Source: Theristus sp. LFF4_11
Lineage: Eukaryota; Nematoda; Chromadorea; Monhysterida; Xyalidae
Direction of reading: 5' to 3'
DNA: 64,000 nt
Assembly (NCBI GenBank): GCA_030248135.1
Contig: JASANC010002713.1
Span: 1 to 64,000 of the forward strand
Below the pieces are notes generated by a model. The model worked only from the letters and a program-made list of their open reading frames with translations, was not told where the DNA came from and did not search any database. Shown here piece after piece: positions 29,319 through 41,303 of this stretch. Each line of letters starts with the position of its first letter. The stretch's first letter is position 1. Position numbers and translations under genes: made by a program.

Positions 29319-30455
29319 AAAACGGTTTTTTTTGGTATAAAAAACGGTATAAAAAACGGTTTTTTATACCAGCGCCAAAAAATGGCCAAAATAAATTACC
29401 GATATTTTACCGCGTAAATTTTGGTTTTTTTCCGGTTTTTTATACCGCCGAAGGACCCAATTTCAATTTTTGAAATCACTCAAAATGCACTGTATTCCGC
29501 ATATCCATTTCAATTTTCATTTTCGCCACTTCATAACTTGATGTTCCGGAGAACACAATTCACGCTCTTGGTATAAATAAAGCACCCTGAGACCCGTGTC
29601 AAGTGTTGCTGGCAACAGCACGGAATCGTTGCTGTCAAACTGCGACAGCACGGATTCGCAGTCCCCGTCGGCAGCGTCAGCTGCTGCCACTGAGAACATT
29701 GCTGCGCTTGCATCCACAAATTGTGTGGACAGCTCTGATGACGACTTCACTGATGATGATGGTGACGGCTGCATTGATGATACTCGTGATGATGATGATG
29801 AATAGACAAAAATCGGGTGAATGGCTAATATTTATTCAGTCAAATTTCCTGAAATTTTGTGTCTTTGAACTCGGAAATTGCTCAAAGTTTTGTTGGTGAT
29901 GTCTTCGTGCTGTTGTACTGGTGATAGTGACCCGAATCTCCATCTGATTTTTTTGCTCTTTCAATTTTGTTCTTGGTTCACTTCTTTCGTCTGTGCGGGT
30001 TCGTGATTCTTTTTGTCTTTCGGTGATCTTTTATTTAGAAACGCGGTGAAATTGTTGTGCAGTTACATATCTCTCGATCGTGTCAGTTCAATTGATTTGC
30101 ATGTATCACATTCCTTGCTGTTTCAAATATCAATCTGTCTTGCGTTAGTTTTTTTGTTTTAAACTCGCATCTGATAATTTTTCTGATGCTGCATTCTCTC
30201 TAAGCGCCACCGATTCAAATAAAATCAAGATTGGAATACGTTTCCATTGAAACACATACAGTTTCTGGCTAGAATTGTGGTCTTTTACTCATTATTCAGC
30301 GGTTTGCGTAAAATCAGAGTACCAGAAATTGTCGCAATCACAAGATTCTTCAAATACTGGGTCGGTAAAAAAACCGGGTATAAAGAACCGGACGCGGTAT
30401 AAAAAACCGTTTTATATACATGGATTTGAAAAAAACCGTTTTTTTACCACCCCTA
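29300..30455. mobile_element. hAT-like TAGGGGTGGGTCGG element carrying exon-like sequence
   Basis: Ends taggggtgggtcggta and taccacccctа-type, with repeated ggtataaaaaacgg modules near both. The 8-mer ggcagaag is duplicated exactly (29292-29299, 30456-30463). Length 1156 bp. No transposase. The interior includes a GC-rich acidic coding-like block (29575-29805) unlike the rest of the element. Confidence 0.87.
29575..29805 (+). pseudogene. Exon-like acidic Ser/Asp-rich fragment inside a transposon
   Basis: The frame ends at TAG 29803-29805 and reads NSTESLLSNCDSTDSQSPSA and later DDDFTDDDGDGCIDD. Composition and codon use resemble the host exons of this window (onecut) rather than transposon DNA. 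There is no initiator Met, and the frame is closed by a stop about 230 bases upstream of its end, so at most it is a 3' terminal exon. It looks like a captured piece of a host gene. A TATAAATA at about 29572 could alternatively be a promoter. The source gene is not in this window. Confidence 0.38.
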
Positions 30456-30649
30456 GGCAGAAGTGAACAGAAGTGTCTGAGTTAACCAACTTGCACGCCG
30501 AATTGTTTTATTTTATTTGTATGAAATCGCTGGCATTGGCACGTTATTTTCAATTGTCCCTGGACCCAATCCCCGGCCCCGCCCACCGAATTTGAGTTTC
30601 AAAAACCGATAGCCAAAGATAACTCAAACAAAAAAGACACTCATCTGCA

Positions 30650-31093
30650 CATAGTTGTTGCAGAGCCGAGGGGTTGGGGGGGCCGATATGGATAGCTGGA
30701 GCAAATTTTCTAGATAGATAGATAGCTGGAAAATTTTGGGGGGGCCCGCGGGGGGGGGGGCATGTGACTTTGGGGGGGGCGGTCAAAATTTTGAAATTTG
30801 ATAGAGAGATGGCTAAAACGCTAAAAAGCTATAAAAACAGCAAAATAATGTTAAAAATACACTAAAAATCAAGTATAAACGCGTATTTTACCAAAAATTA
30901 GCGAAATTTTCAAGAATTACGAGCAAAAATAGTCAATTTTGGTCAAAAATCTTCGAAGACAAAAATTTTCAGATAGATAGCTGGCTGAGAAAATTTTTTA
31001 GATAGATAATAGCTGAGCCGAAAAAACCTGTTTGATAGAGATAGATTCGAAAATTTTGGGGGGGGCAGGCCCCCTCCCCCTAGAACAACTATG
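30650..31093. mobile_element. hAT-like CATAGTTGTTC-family element, intact 444-bp copy
   Basis: Starts catagttgttgcagagcc, ends ctagaacaactatg, with the 8-mer catctgca duplicated exactly (30642-30649, 31094-31101). This is the only copy in the window without nested insertions, so it defines the family length. It has G runs at both ends, tandem agatagatagctgg motifs and no coding capacity. Confidence 0.9.
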
Positions 31094-31101
31094 CATCTGC
31101 A

Positions 31102-33980
31102 TGCTGGTGGAATTTGAAGTTTGCCGCATTTTGAATTGGCTAACGCACAACCGTAGAAGCTGAAACGTTGATAAAACATTGCAGTTGAACATGATGCCGC
31201 AGCGTTAATGAGTTTTTCCCCAAAATAGAAGCAATGTACTTCGAAAGCGGTTGTGCCTTGTGTGGTGGTGGTTCTTCTAACAAATAAAAAGGTCTCGTTT
31301 ATTTGCGGAAGTGTCATTTTCTGTTTCTGTTATACTAGTTATGTTATAGTTTGTCATTTTATCAACAATGAGTTGATGTTGACCAAGATCACTTTTCGGT
31401 TCTTCCCTTTTCCAGCACTTTTCTTTCAACATGCCGCCTTCTTGGGTCTCCCGCTAAGTTTTTTCTTAATTTTAATGGGCAAGGTCACAGGTCATAATAA
31501 GAGAACGTTTTGTCGTGTCATATTTTTCTGTTGTGTTCGTGGAACTTTCTTGCACCAAATATTTACGTTGCACTTGCAATGTCTTTGAATCTCAGTTCTT
31601 TTGTAAAAACCACTAATAACAAAAATTAACTTGGTAATTCCGCTAGATGATTTCATGCTTTTCATGAACTATGCTTTTATCACGGCAAATGAATACGTTG
31701 TAGTTGTCAATACAACTAGAATACGTTGTAGTTGTTTTAACTTTATGCAATTAAAATGCAATTACCGGACCTGCAACTCATTCTAAAAGCACTCGTGGTT
31801 TCAGCAACACAACAATTAAACACGCAAAAAGAATTCAGGCTTTTTTGTGTTTTAAACGGATCCATTGCTTTGCTAAAACACGCTTGGTGCTGTTTTGTGG
31901 TGTGCTTAAATGGTCAAATTTAGGGTGGTATGTCGGTGTATTTCGATGAGAATAGTACTGAAAAAATGTTGAGTTTTCCGGGTCAACGGTCGTTTCTGTG
32001 TAATATCTAAAAAATATAGAAGAGGTCATCTCACCATTCTTTAGTCGAATGCAGAGAAATTTTCTGTTTGTGAGTGCGCATTTGGAAATTGGAATGTTAC
32101 AACGCGTACAAGAGTGGTCAGTGGTCAGTATCATTTATTTTGCTTTTTTAGGTTGGACTCTGTTTCCCACACAGCACGTTAATAAAAAGGGGGGTTTGGA
32201 AGGCGAACGAATTTTTTTCGATTGAATGCTGTGCTTTCTAATCTACATTAGTTGTAAATGGAACACAAGATAGCCATAGCAGCGCGGTTGAACAAATATA
32301 AAGCGTTTTTCTGCATATAATTTAAGAGAGCCAACGGGCATATACGACGTGCACGGGCGGGCGGCACCCACCACCAACGTGAGGGGGTGCAGGCGTTTTT
32401 CATTTGAACACCATCGACTACACTTAAGAAGATCGAAATTCGTTTGCAATCGTGTGCACATATGTGTTCCCTGTATTTATTAATATTATTGAAAAGTGAT
32501 TTTATTGTAGAGGTCAGGGCTAGATTTTGGGTTTATATGGGTTTTATATTTTGTGTGTGTATGTGATGGCTGCAGTGGGCAAGGGCAGTTGAAACAACGT
32601 GAAACGCGAGATAGCCATACAGCACAGTGACAGCACTTCGATGCGATTTACAGTGTAAATTTTTTTGCTGCCCTCAGATTTCTTTCAACAGTTCTGTGCA
32701 TAGAAAGATGAAAGTACACATTCGTTAAGTATGGTCAACTGTTCATTCGTTGGCCTCTGCGTATGTTGCAGTGTGGCGTGGTCATTTCACTTCTGCTCCC
32801 CTGGTTGGCTTGGGTCAGCAATTGCTTTGAAACCAAAACCAACTCCAACTAACTAAACTAGTTCATTACTTTGATGTTAGTTTTTTATATTCGGTCAAGA
32901 TTGACCTTCAAATGAATCCAGTGTATTATTTATGTGTATCGTTCATCCGCGCCTGTCTTATTTGCCAGTTGTCTTTTTGTAGTCACCCACCATCAAAAGT
33001 GGTCTAGTTCTTAAGTTTTGGTTTGTGTTCGCAAACGTGTGTCCGTGTGTTTCTTCAAAACGACCATATCTCACACGGGTTCTTCGTTAGACATTAACTA
33101 CACCGCTGCGCCTTGCTGTTTTACATTTTTTCGATAAATTGACTGCTTAATCAGATGCTTATTTCTTTTTTTCCGCTAATGTTCAAAATTTGTCTGCTGT
33201 ACAAACTTTTTGAAGGACTCATTTCACATTTTTCTGTTTTCCGCATGAAGTCTTGTGCAAACCGAGTTTTATTGGCGATGCTGTTTTTGCTGATATTATT
33301 CGAGTTTGTTATTGTATCTATGAACTTGGTTTTCTTTTCCGTTTCACTAACCTGACAGCAGGTTTCAGAAAATTTGTTGTGGTTGCTGTCCGCTTATCAC
33401 ATTCGATTTATCAGTGGACGTGGTCGTTCGATTTGATATTGCTATCAGTGAGTGAATGTTTATTGACTGGAGCCAAACATGCAGTTCAAGTTTACTATTT
33501 TGCGGTTGTGAATCCAGACCGTAATTTTTACCACTAATCTGTTTGCAAAAAGCTTCAGGTCACCTGTGTTTTTTTTATGAGTTGATTGATGATTCCTTGC
33601 TTGGACGCTTTTTTGTTGCTATCAATGTTCAACAGTGCTCGTGTGGTGCGCATGCGCAAGTGTTGTGTTAACTGAAGAAGTTGACTTAAATTAAACAGAG
33701 GTTTCTCGTAAAAATATATCGGTTTCCATGGTATTTTCCTATTTGATTTCCGGCGTGCTTTCTATGAACGTAGGCAGCGCTAATCAGACAACAAAACTGC
33801 GGTATTTCAGCAAAGTCTGCGAAACGGAGAACTTAAAAATGTGAACACACAGTTTGTTCTTTCAGAACTCTTAGTGGCCTGCCTGAAACATTACTGTCAT
33901 TGTCATTAAAAAATTAATATTGTAATGCGATTACCGGTATGTCCAAATACAAGGTGATTCTTCTGATTTTTTACAAATAC
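31102..33980. other. No recognised gene
   Basis: AT-rich, + strand T-rich sequence. Only short open frames occur, none with splice support or known motifs. A small GC-rich patch at about 32330-32400 has no coding frame of note. Confidence 0.45.
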
Positions 33981-34330
33981 AGGATGATCCAAAAAAACAC
34001 ACGATAAGAATCGGCTCTACCCTGCCAACGGGTGGATGGTTTGAGTTGGGCTAAAATTTTAATCAGACGTCACCCATAACTTCTCATTTTTCGTGCTAAA
34101 ACTTAAGGCGCGTTTTTTCTGAAATCATCGTTTTTTTTTGTTGCAGCAGCTAAGCTAGCGATTTTGTCTGGTTTTACTGCATTTTGAGAAAAATGAATTG
34201 GACCACTGAGCAGCGGGTGTTCTGTGTTTTTGCTTACGAGCAAACAAAAAGCGCAGCAACCCTTATTCATGCGTTTCGTCGACTTTTGCGCATCACCGCA
34301 AACTTTTTGCCAGATTTTCCCCTGTCTTAA
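33981..34330 (+). pseudogene. Remnant of a mariner/Tc1-type transposase N-terminus
   Basis: The frame 34193-34330 starts MNWTTEQRVFCVFAYEQTKS and continues through HAFRRLLRI before a stop. This resembles the N-terminal helix-turn-helix found in some mariner-like transposases, in which an EQRVF motif is followed by a short spacer and FRRRF. A terminus-like caggatgatccaaaaaaac lies upstream at 33981. Nothing downstream continues the catalytic domain, so it is truncated. Resemblance is by motif only. Confidence 0.5.
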
Positions 34331-35377
34331 GTGTTCACTGTGTTCGCCTTTTAATTTTTAACTGAAATTGTCTCACAATCGAACAAAAACGTACCCTGGG
34401 TTAACATGAAATGTGGAAAATTAGGTCAATTTTTGCCCTTTACCCCTTTTTAGGCAAAAAGTTATTAGGATTTTATAATGGTTAACATGAAATGTGGAAA
34501 ATTAGGTCAATTTTTGCCCTTTACCCCTTTTTAGGCAAAAAGTTAACCTTTTTGAAATTTCATGCTGGCCTTTTTCAGTTTCTGTCTGAAATCGTTTTAC
34601 ACATCTAAAACGCCACTTATGGTAAATTGATACGTAGAATAAAAAGCAACTTTATTAGTTTTGTTAGTTATTAGTTGAAATTTGCTTTTCATGCAGATTT
34701 TCTTGCTCCCCCTGTGAGCAGGCAGTGGAATTTTTTTAAAAGCAAGATTTCAAAAAGCTGTTGGGACATGGGGTTTTTGAGGGCGCTGAAAATGATAAAG
34801 TGGGCCTCGTTTGAGGATTTTCGCCCAAATTCCCAGAAGCGGCTTCGTGACCCCTTCAGCTGGCGCAAATTAATTTTTTAATACAAGAAAACAAGAAAAA
34901 TTGTTTTTACAGGTGTTCAATGGTCCTGAACGTAACAGCCTAGGTCCCGTTAGCTGATTTTAGCTTCAGTGGCCAGAATCGCCTCACATCACAATTACAA
35001 AAATTGCTAATTCTTTTTCAGGCTTCCGAACACGATGGGCTACGTCCTGTATTTTTGTCATCGTCATTTAGTCTCTTAATGGGCAAATTTATCAATTTTA
35101 TAAATTGTTTTTCAACAACAGTTTTCTTAAAAAAAGGCATTTTACAGGTTTGTCAGGTCTCTGAATCTAATTGACCAGGTGCCAGTAGCTGATTTTAACT
35201 ACCAAAGTAGGCCCCCGACTGGGTTCGATGGTGCTCCAGTAACCAATTGTTAAAATCTCTGTCATTAGTGTATCAATTTTTTTAACCTCAAATGAATCAA
35301 AAAGCGGAATATGATTATCAATTATGAAAGTTATATGGCAGCTAAAAATACATAAAACATAAGAATTGTATACAATA
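34331..35377. repeat. Local tandem duplication, otherwise no gene
   Basis: A block of about 81 bp (ttaacatgaaatgtggaaaa through taggcaaaaagtta) occurs twice in tandem at 34401 and 34482. The preceding gttcgccttttaattttt block is related to 36677-37000. From 34570 to 35377 nothing is recognised. Confidence 0.65.
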
Positions 35378-36172
35378 CAGTCGAACTCTATAATATGGGG
35401 AATCAGCTGATGGTCGACCGAGCGGAGGCTGCTCCCACTCCGAACCCTTATTTTTTTCGTGGGTCCGGATTCTATTGAAACGTGTTTCTTTTCAATGAGT
35501 GTGAATTTCCAGCACACTTTTCATGCTAAAGATAAACTCAAAAGGTAGAGGCTGCGAAATTCAGAATTTTTTTTATTTAATGCATTTTTCGTTTGACGAC
35601 GATGACGACGTCGTCGCTTATTTTTTTTGCATGTTAACTGAAAGATAAAAGCCTAAAATGAGTGCGCTGTGTAGCCAGCTGAAGGGGGTTTCATTCCTAG
35701 CTGACCGACGACATGCGTCCGCAATTTAAAAAAAATGCGTTCCGACTTCAAATACACGACGACGACTTTGCTTTCATCCTTCATTTCCACCGTTTTCAAT
35801 CAAGTTGTTTCTGGTCAGGTAAGCTGCTGTGCTCATTTACTTGGTACACGCAGCAAACCATACACAGCGCACTCCTTTCAAGCTTTTATCTTTCAGTTCA
35901 CACGCAAAAATTAAGCGACGACGTCGTTGTCGTTGTCAAACAAAAAAATGCATTTTGAGCTGTTGAATGAAGAAAATTTCTGAATTTCGCAGTTATTTTA
36001 CCTTTCAGATTATTTTTTAGCATGAAGAGGGTGCTGAAATTTACACTCATTCAAAAGAAACACGTTTCAATAGAATCCGGATCCCCGAAAAAAGAAGGGT
36101 GCGGAGTGTGAGCAGCCTCCACTAGGTCGACCAATCAGCTGATCTGATCCCCCATATTATAGAGTTCGACTG
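35378..36172. mobile_element. Palindromic element, CAGTCGAACTC family, copy 2
   Basis: 795 bp, starting cagtcgaactctataatatg and ending with the complement. The left flank is TA; the right flank is CA, so one copy of the duplication has mutated. Halves are complementary over most of their length, with gacgac/gtcgtc tracts at about 35596-35616 and 35920-35935. Aligned with 27348-28876 it shows where the later element landed in that copy. Confidence 0.82.
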
Positions 36173-36660
36173 CACGTAAAGCTTTTAGTTTTAACAGCAT
36201 TCAATTGGTGGCACCAATTTATATGGTTTGAATTCTGTTTTAAAAAATGTTTTGTGAGGCGTATTGCATATAATTCTTATGTTTTACCGTATGTACTCTT
36301 AGCTGCCATATAACTTTCATAATTGCCATTCTTATAACTTTCATATTCTATATTTTATATGCGCACAGAGAGCGCACTTTTTTCTAATCATGCGGATGCG
36401 CGAGCGAGCGCCAGCGAGCGGACAGCGCATCACGCATAATATGAGCCGTTATCCCCTCGCGCGCTTTTTTCAAATTTGCTCGCTGCGTCCAGCGAGCATA
36501 GTATAAGCCACAAACTTGGTTCCGTGCACACGAAACGAACACCCAAAGTTGTGCTTGGAGCCGCGAAAAAATTTTTTTCCGACTACTTTTCATACGCTGT
36601 AGACATGAAAAACCTATTCTGAAAACAGTGTTACTTCTTTCCCTTTGTCCTTTTTTTTCA
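36173..36660. other. GC-rich patch with GCGAGC motifs, no gene assigned
   Basis: 36360-36540 is rich in gcgagcg and cagcgagc motifs, in contrast to AT-rich flanks. A minus-strand frame of 102 codons covers it but is Arg/Ser-rich with no recognisable feature. It could be a promoter-type CpG patch. Confidence 0.3.
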
Positions 36661-37025
36661 GGTATGTAATCAACATGTGTTCGCCCTTTCAATTTTTGCC
36701 TGCGACACTTTCACATTCGAACAAAAATGTTCCCTGGGGTAATTCCATCCGGAGATTTTGAAAATTGGGTTAATTTTTTACCCAGACCTTGTTTTTGGGT
36801 AAAAATTGGGCATTTTTAAAAGTTCGGAGGGTTTTCACCTGGTTTTAAGTGTTCGCCCTTTCAATTTTTAGCTGGGACACTTTCACAGTTGAACAAAAAT
36901 TTTTCCTAGGGTAATTTCATCCGTATTTTTTGAAAATTTAGTTTATTTTTTTGGCCGGGCATTTTTTTGAGTCAAAATTGTGCATTTTTGAAAGTTCGTA
37001 GCATTTTGACTGAGTATCAGTTTTT
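36661..37025. repeat. Two diverged tandem units of about 173 bp
   Basis: The block gttcgccctttcaatttttg followed by acactttcaca, gaacaaaaat and cctggggtaattccatccg occurs at about 36678 and again at about 36851 with substitutions. Confidence 0.65.
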
Positions 37026-37074
37026 CACTCTTACAAATTTTGTCTGAGCAGCGAAAAATAATAGGAAAAGGTCT

Positions 37075-37970
37075 AGTCCGCAATAATTCAATGCGCTGAT
37101 CACGGATTTTGGGTTAGTTTTCTTACGTGAGCAACTCTAGATGCTGAATCGTGACGATTTCCGGCGAATCGGCCGTGGAAATCGGCGAAATCGGTCCAGA
37201 AATGAAAAACAAAAAAACGGTGTTTTCCATGGTAATTAAATGCACTGATCACGGATTTTGTGTTAGTTTTTTCATGTGAGCAACTCTAGATACAGAATCG
37301 TGACGATTTCGGGCGAATCGGCCGTGGAAATTGGCGAAATCGGTCCAGAAATGAAAAACAAGAAAACAACGTTTTCCAAAGTAATTCAATGCACTGATTA
37401 CGGATTTTGGGTTAGTTTTTTATGTGAGCAACTCTAGATACTGAATCGTGACGATTTCGCGCGAATCGGCCGTGGAAATTGGCGAAATCGGTCCAGAAAT
37501 GAAAAACAAAAAAACGGTGTTTTCCATGGTAATTAAATACACTGATCACGGATTTTGTGTTAGTTTTTTCATGTGAGCAACTCTAGATACGGAATCGTGA
37601 CGATTTCGGGCGAATCGGCCGTGGAAATTGGCGAAATCGGTCCAGAAATGAAAAACAAGAAAACGGCGTTTTCCATGGTAATTCAATGCACTGATTACGG
37701 ATTTTGAGTTATTTTTTATGTGAGCAACTCTAGATACTGAATCGTGACGATTTCGGGCAAATCGGCCGTGGAAATTGGCGAAATCGGTCCAGAAATGAAA
37801 AACAAAAAAACGGTGTTTTCCATGGTAATTCATTGCGCCGATCACGGCTTTTGGGTCAGTTTTCTTATGTGAGCAATTCTAGGTACTGAATCGTGACGAT
37901 TTTGGGCGAATCGGCCGTAGAAATAGCATAGACGAAATTGGCCTAAAAACGAAAAATGAAAAACCTGAGT
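37075..37970. repeat. Six-unit tandem array, period about 148 bp
   Basis: The landmark gaatcgtgacgattt starts at 37146, 37295, 37443, 37592, 37739 and 37888, giving intervals of 147-149. Other conserved blocks are cgaatcggccgtggaaat and aaatcggtccagaaatgaaa. Units differ by scattered substitutions; the last is most diverged. No coding function is implied by the repeated open frames across it. Confidence 0.9.
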
Positions 37971-38047
37971 TGTCCGGGGTTTAGAAGAATGTGTGACCAA
38001 CGTATTGTGATTTTGGTCCGACCTTTGGGGCTTATGTAAAAGTCAGA

Positions 38048-39090
38048 ATATTATCTAAAAATGCGGGAGACGCATATAAAAGGAGGAATATGGCCTTGTG
38101 TAAGCAGTGAAAGACTTGGCTCGACAACGCTTTTCAAGTCTCTGATGTGGTACACACGGATACAAGTACATAAGAGTCATATTTTTGCGCCGTTTATTCT
38201 TTATTTCGGTTGCAAGTGGCAACCCTCGTACATTGTAGACAAATGAAACTTTCACGTTTGTTTTTTTCTAGCATTTAGCAACCTCTAAAACCACAAAAAT
38301 AGCGATCAGACTTTAGATCGCTGACACTGGTTTGCACAAAGTGTATCGCAGAGGTATTGGGAACGCAAGGTCTCCTTCTGTGGCAATGACTCACCGGTTT
38401 ATCCTGTCACAAGAGTTTGGTAAAAAGGGTGAAAATCAACGGAAGACAACACTTTTTGCACTGGTGCTGCTGTATGCACAGCGGTGCGTACGTTAGCAAC
38501 AACGATAAAGCTACATGCAGAAATGTTTTGCAATCTCTGATGTTTCTGTTTTTTTTGCACAGAATTTACAGTATAGCCGATTAAACATGGCAGCTTTTTT
38601 CAGGGTGCAAGGAGCGCGCGAATTTTGAATAAAAGAAAAAGAAGTTCAGAAACCAAATTGTATACCAAATTTGACGCGTTTTTTTAAACTAATGGATTAT
38701 CCGTATTATTCTGTTCATTCTTTCTCCCTTGCACACATGATTGGAAATTATGTTGGCATTTTTGAAAAAGACAACTCCTAGTCAGCGACTAATCCCGCCT
38801 TGATGGACTGCCTCATTTATTCGGCCATGCTGTACAGAATTTCGCACATGATGTGATTTTAGACTAAACTGAAGAGGACAATTGAAAAATATCTAGATAA
38901 CTTCAAAGTTTTTACGCTTTTCTGCAAGCTTTTAAACAACAAACGCGGCGCAAAAATATGACTCTTATGTACTTGTATCCGTGTGTACCACATCAGAGAC
39001 TTGAAAAGCGTTGTCGAGCCAAGTCTTTCACTGCTTACACAAGGCCATATTCCTCCTTTTATATGCGTCTCCCGCATTTTTAGATAATTA
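38048..39090. repeat. Long inverted repeat with about 140-bp arms
   Basis: 38048-38192 and 38946-39090 are reverse complements with nearly perfect identity (from attatctaaaaatgcgggag inward to catatttttgcgcc). Each arm contains catataaaaggagg, a TATA-box-like motif pointing toward the 750-bp centre. The two frames reading MRETHIKGGIWPCV on opposite strands are the same arm read twice. It could be an undescribed transposon with long ends. Confidence 0.82.
38601..38840. repeat. Dispersed repeat shared with 42312-44440
   Basis: The block from aaaaagacaactcctagtc through cgccttgatgga and catttattcggcca matches 42540-42585 joined to 44411-44440, with the nested insertion removed. It lies in the centre of the inverted repeat 38048-39090. 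Confidence 0.55.
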
Positions 39091-40704
39091 TAAAAATGTT
39101 CATAACCGGTTTTACCACAACTTGATTCAAACACTTGTTTTTCAGACGTTAAGCTCGTTTCGCAGTTTCTTATCAATTAAAGTTACATAATAATGGCTGT
39201 TAAACTGATAAATGTTTTCCCAAAAGTCTTTTCTTGTGAATAAGGCCCGTGTTCTTTCAGCCAAAGCATGTGTGCGTGTTAAAGCAAGCTTTTATTCAAA
39301 ATGGAGATTGATTTTCGTTTCAACGATTCTTTTAAAAGTTTTAAGACATTCAGGCTGGTTCATTTGAGTGCATCTGGTTTAAACACAGCATGGGTGCCAT
39401 GCTGTTTATATTTGTGCACAAAGCGCTGAACCATGCATGTGTGTTGTTGAAAGAGTAAAATGCATGCAAATTTATGGCAGCTTTAGCTAATGTTTTTCAA
39501 GAGTACCAACATGCTGCTTTTATCCTCCGGAAACACAAAGTTTTTGTTTCGTGATTTTCAAATAGATAACGCCAACGCCAACTTAAATAGTTCTGCATGC
39601 GCGGAATTTTTTAAGTTCAACAAATAAAAGCAGCATTCAATATTCTGTTTTTTGCACACACGACAAGTTTTCGCAATGGTTATCTCAGCAGAAATACTTC
39701 ATTGAAATTGTTCGGTGTTTCCCTTCTACTTGAAACAACAAAAAACATGGTGCACTCTGATCGTTGAGAGTTCTCTGGAAAGTTTCGTTTGTTTTATAAT
39801 TTCCGTCATTTCTCTTTGCGGTTTGTTTCAACTCTCCGTGTATGTATTCATGTGGGCGCACACATGACACAAAATATATGCCGACCGTTTATTGGCCGAA
39901 GGAACATGATGTGATGTGTGGTGTATCTGTGTGCTCGGGTGTGCCATTTTGTGACCGTTTCTTTTCATCTGTTCTACTGCTTTGCATGTAGTTTCATACT
40001 TGGTGCATTCGCCATTGGTTTGAACCGAAAAACATTGCCGAGTTTCAGGGAGTTTATGTATTTTTCAATTCTTTCAATGTCGTGCGTGTGCGCGTTTGAT
40101 ATTGTCATGTGACTACAGACTTGAGGCCTGTCCAGGCGGGCACGGCACGCGCGCGCCCTGCTGCTCTGTTTTTCTTACTGCAACGTGCTTATATTTTTGC
40201 AGCAGAAAGCATTATCCATATATAGGCAGACAGTTCCGAGTTGAAGAATGCAAAATTGAATTTTTATCGACGTTTTCAATATTATTCTTAGTCTCATGCT
40301 GCTCGTACGTTCTAGTATTGCTTGTTCGTTCACGCGTACCGTGTGAGAAATTGAACAGTGCCGGTGCACATTGAGCAACACATCGCCTCGACTTATGTTG
40401 TTTCGTCCAGTGATTTTTCGAAGATTTGGCTAGTTCTCGTTTTGTCGATTCGGCTTTCGTCTTGCTTGACATCGTCAGTCATTATACTTTAGAGACATCA
40501 CTTGCTTGAAGTGAGGTTGAAAAACAAACAATGACAAAGAAAGTGAGAAAACTTGAAATATTCGGACTGAATAGTGCGAATCTTGTTGCGTTGGTTGCAC
40601 GTTCAAAATTATTGAATTGTCAATGTCATCGTAGTTCCTCCGACTTCCGACGTGTTCTTCACAAAAAGGAGCCCTTCAAGAAACAAACACACCACTAGGC
40701 GCCA
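39091..40704. other. No recognised gene
   Basis: AT-rich with a small GC-rich patch (cacggcacgcgcgcgccctg) at about 40140. Short open frames on both strands have no support. Confidence 0.45.
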
Positions 40705-40713
40705 GTTGGAAAC

Positions 40714-41294
40714 GGGGGGGGTACAATTCCGGGCCGCTAATTCCGGCCTGAAGAATTCCGGCCCGCTCATTCCGGCCCGAAGAATTCCGGCCCGAAGAAT
40801 TCCGGCCCGGAGAATTCCGGCCCGGAGAATTTTCGCCAGCACAAACAATATTAAACCACACGAAGTGATTTTGGTAATGAAATAATAAAATAAAAATATC
40901 GATGTTCACATGTTACAGGTGTATTTTCAATGATCTTCGTCCAGTTTGCTTTTTTTGGAAAGTGAAACATTTGGGATAAAAAACCTACAACTAAATTTTT
41001 AAATTTTTTATCATGAACAGGATTTGTGAACCTTTTACCTTATCAAAAAGGCTTGGCTTAGGATTAGGAACCTACAACAAGTCACTGCAAGCAAGTTCTA
41101 AACAAAAATAAAAAATCACTTAATTTATTTTCCAAAAATCACTTCGTGTGGTTTAATATTGTTCTTGCTGGCGAAAATTCTCCGGGCCGGAATTCTCCGG
41201 GCCGGAATTCTTCGGGACGGATTTCTTCGGGTCAGAATGAGCGGGCCGGAATTCTACGGGCCTGAATTTCGCGGGCCGGAATAGTACACGAGCC
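40714..41294. mobile_element. Foldback element with tandem CCGG arms and 9-bp duplication
   Basis: Arms of about 160 bp (40714-40875, 41140-41294) are inverted copies made of tandem units close to gaattccggcccggagaatt. The 9-mer gttggaaac flanks both sides exactly (40705-40713 and 41295-41303). Nine-base duplications and long inverted ends fit Mutator-like or foldback elements. The centre holds aaaaaggcttggcttaggat and aacctacaac, as at 5625. No coding capacity; open frames across the arms are repeats of the same few residues. Confidence 0.85.
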
Positions 41295-41303
41295 GTTGGA
41301 AAC

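Noticed and set aside
36384..36692. 102-codon minus-strand frame over the GCGAGC patch
   Set aside because: Arg/Ser-rich translation of a GC-rich patch with no domain or regulatory context.
37075..37970. Tandem array considered as CRISPR
   Set aside because: Units are contiguous about 148-bp repeats without short repeat-spacer structure, and the DNA is animal.
38061..39176. Two similar predicted proteins beginning MRETHIKGG on opposite strands
   Set aside because: They are the two arms of one inverted repeat, not conserved paralogous genes.
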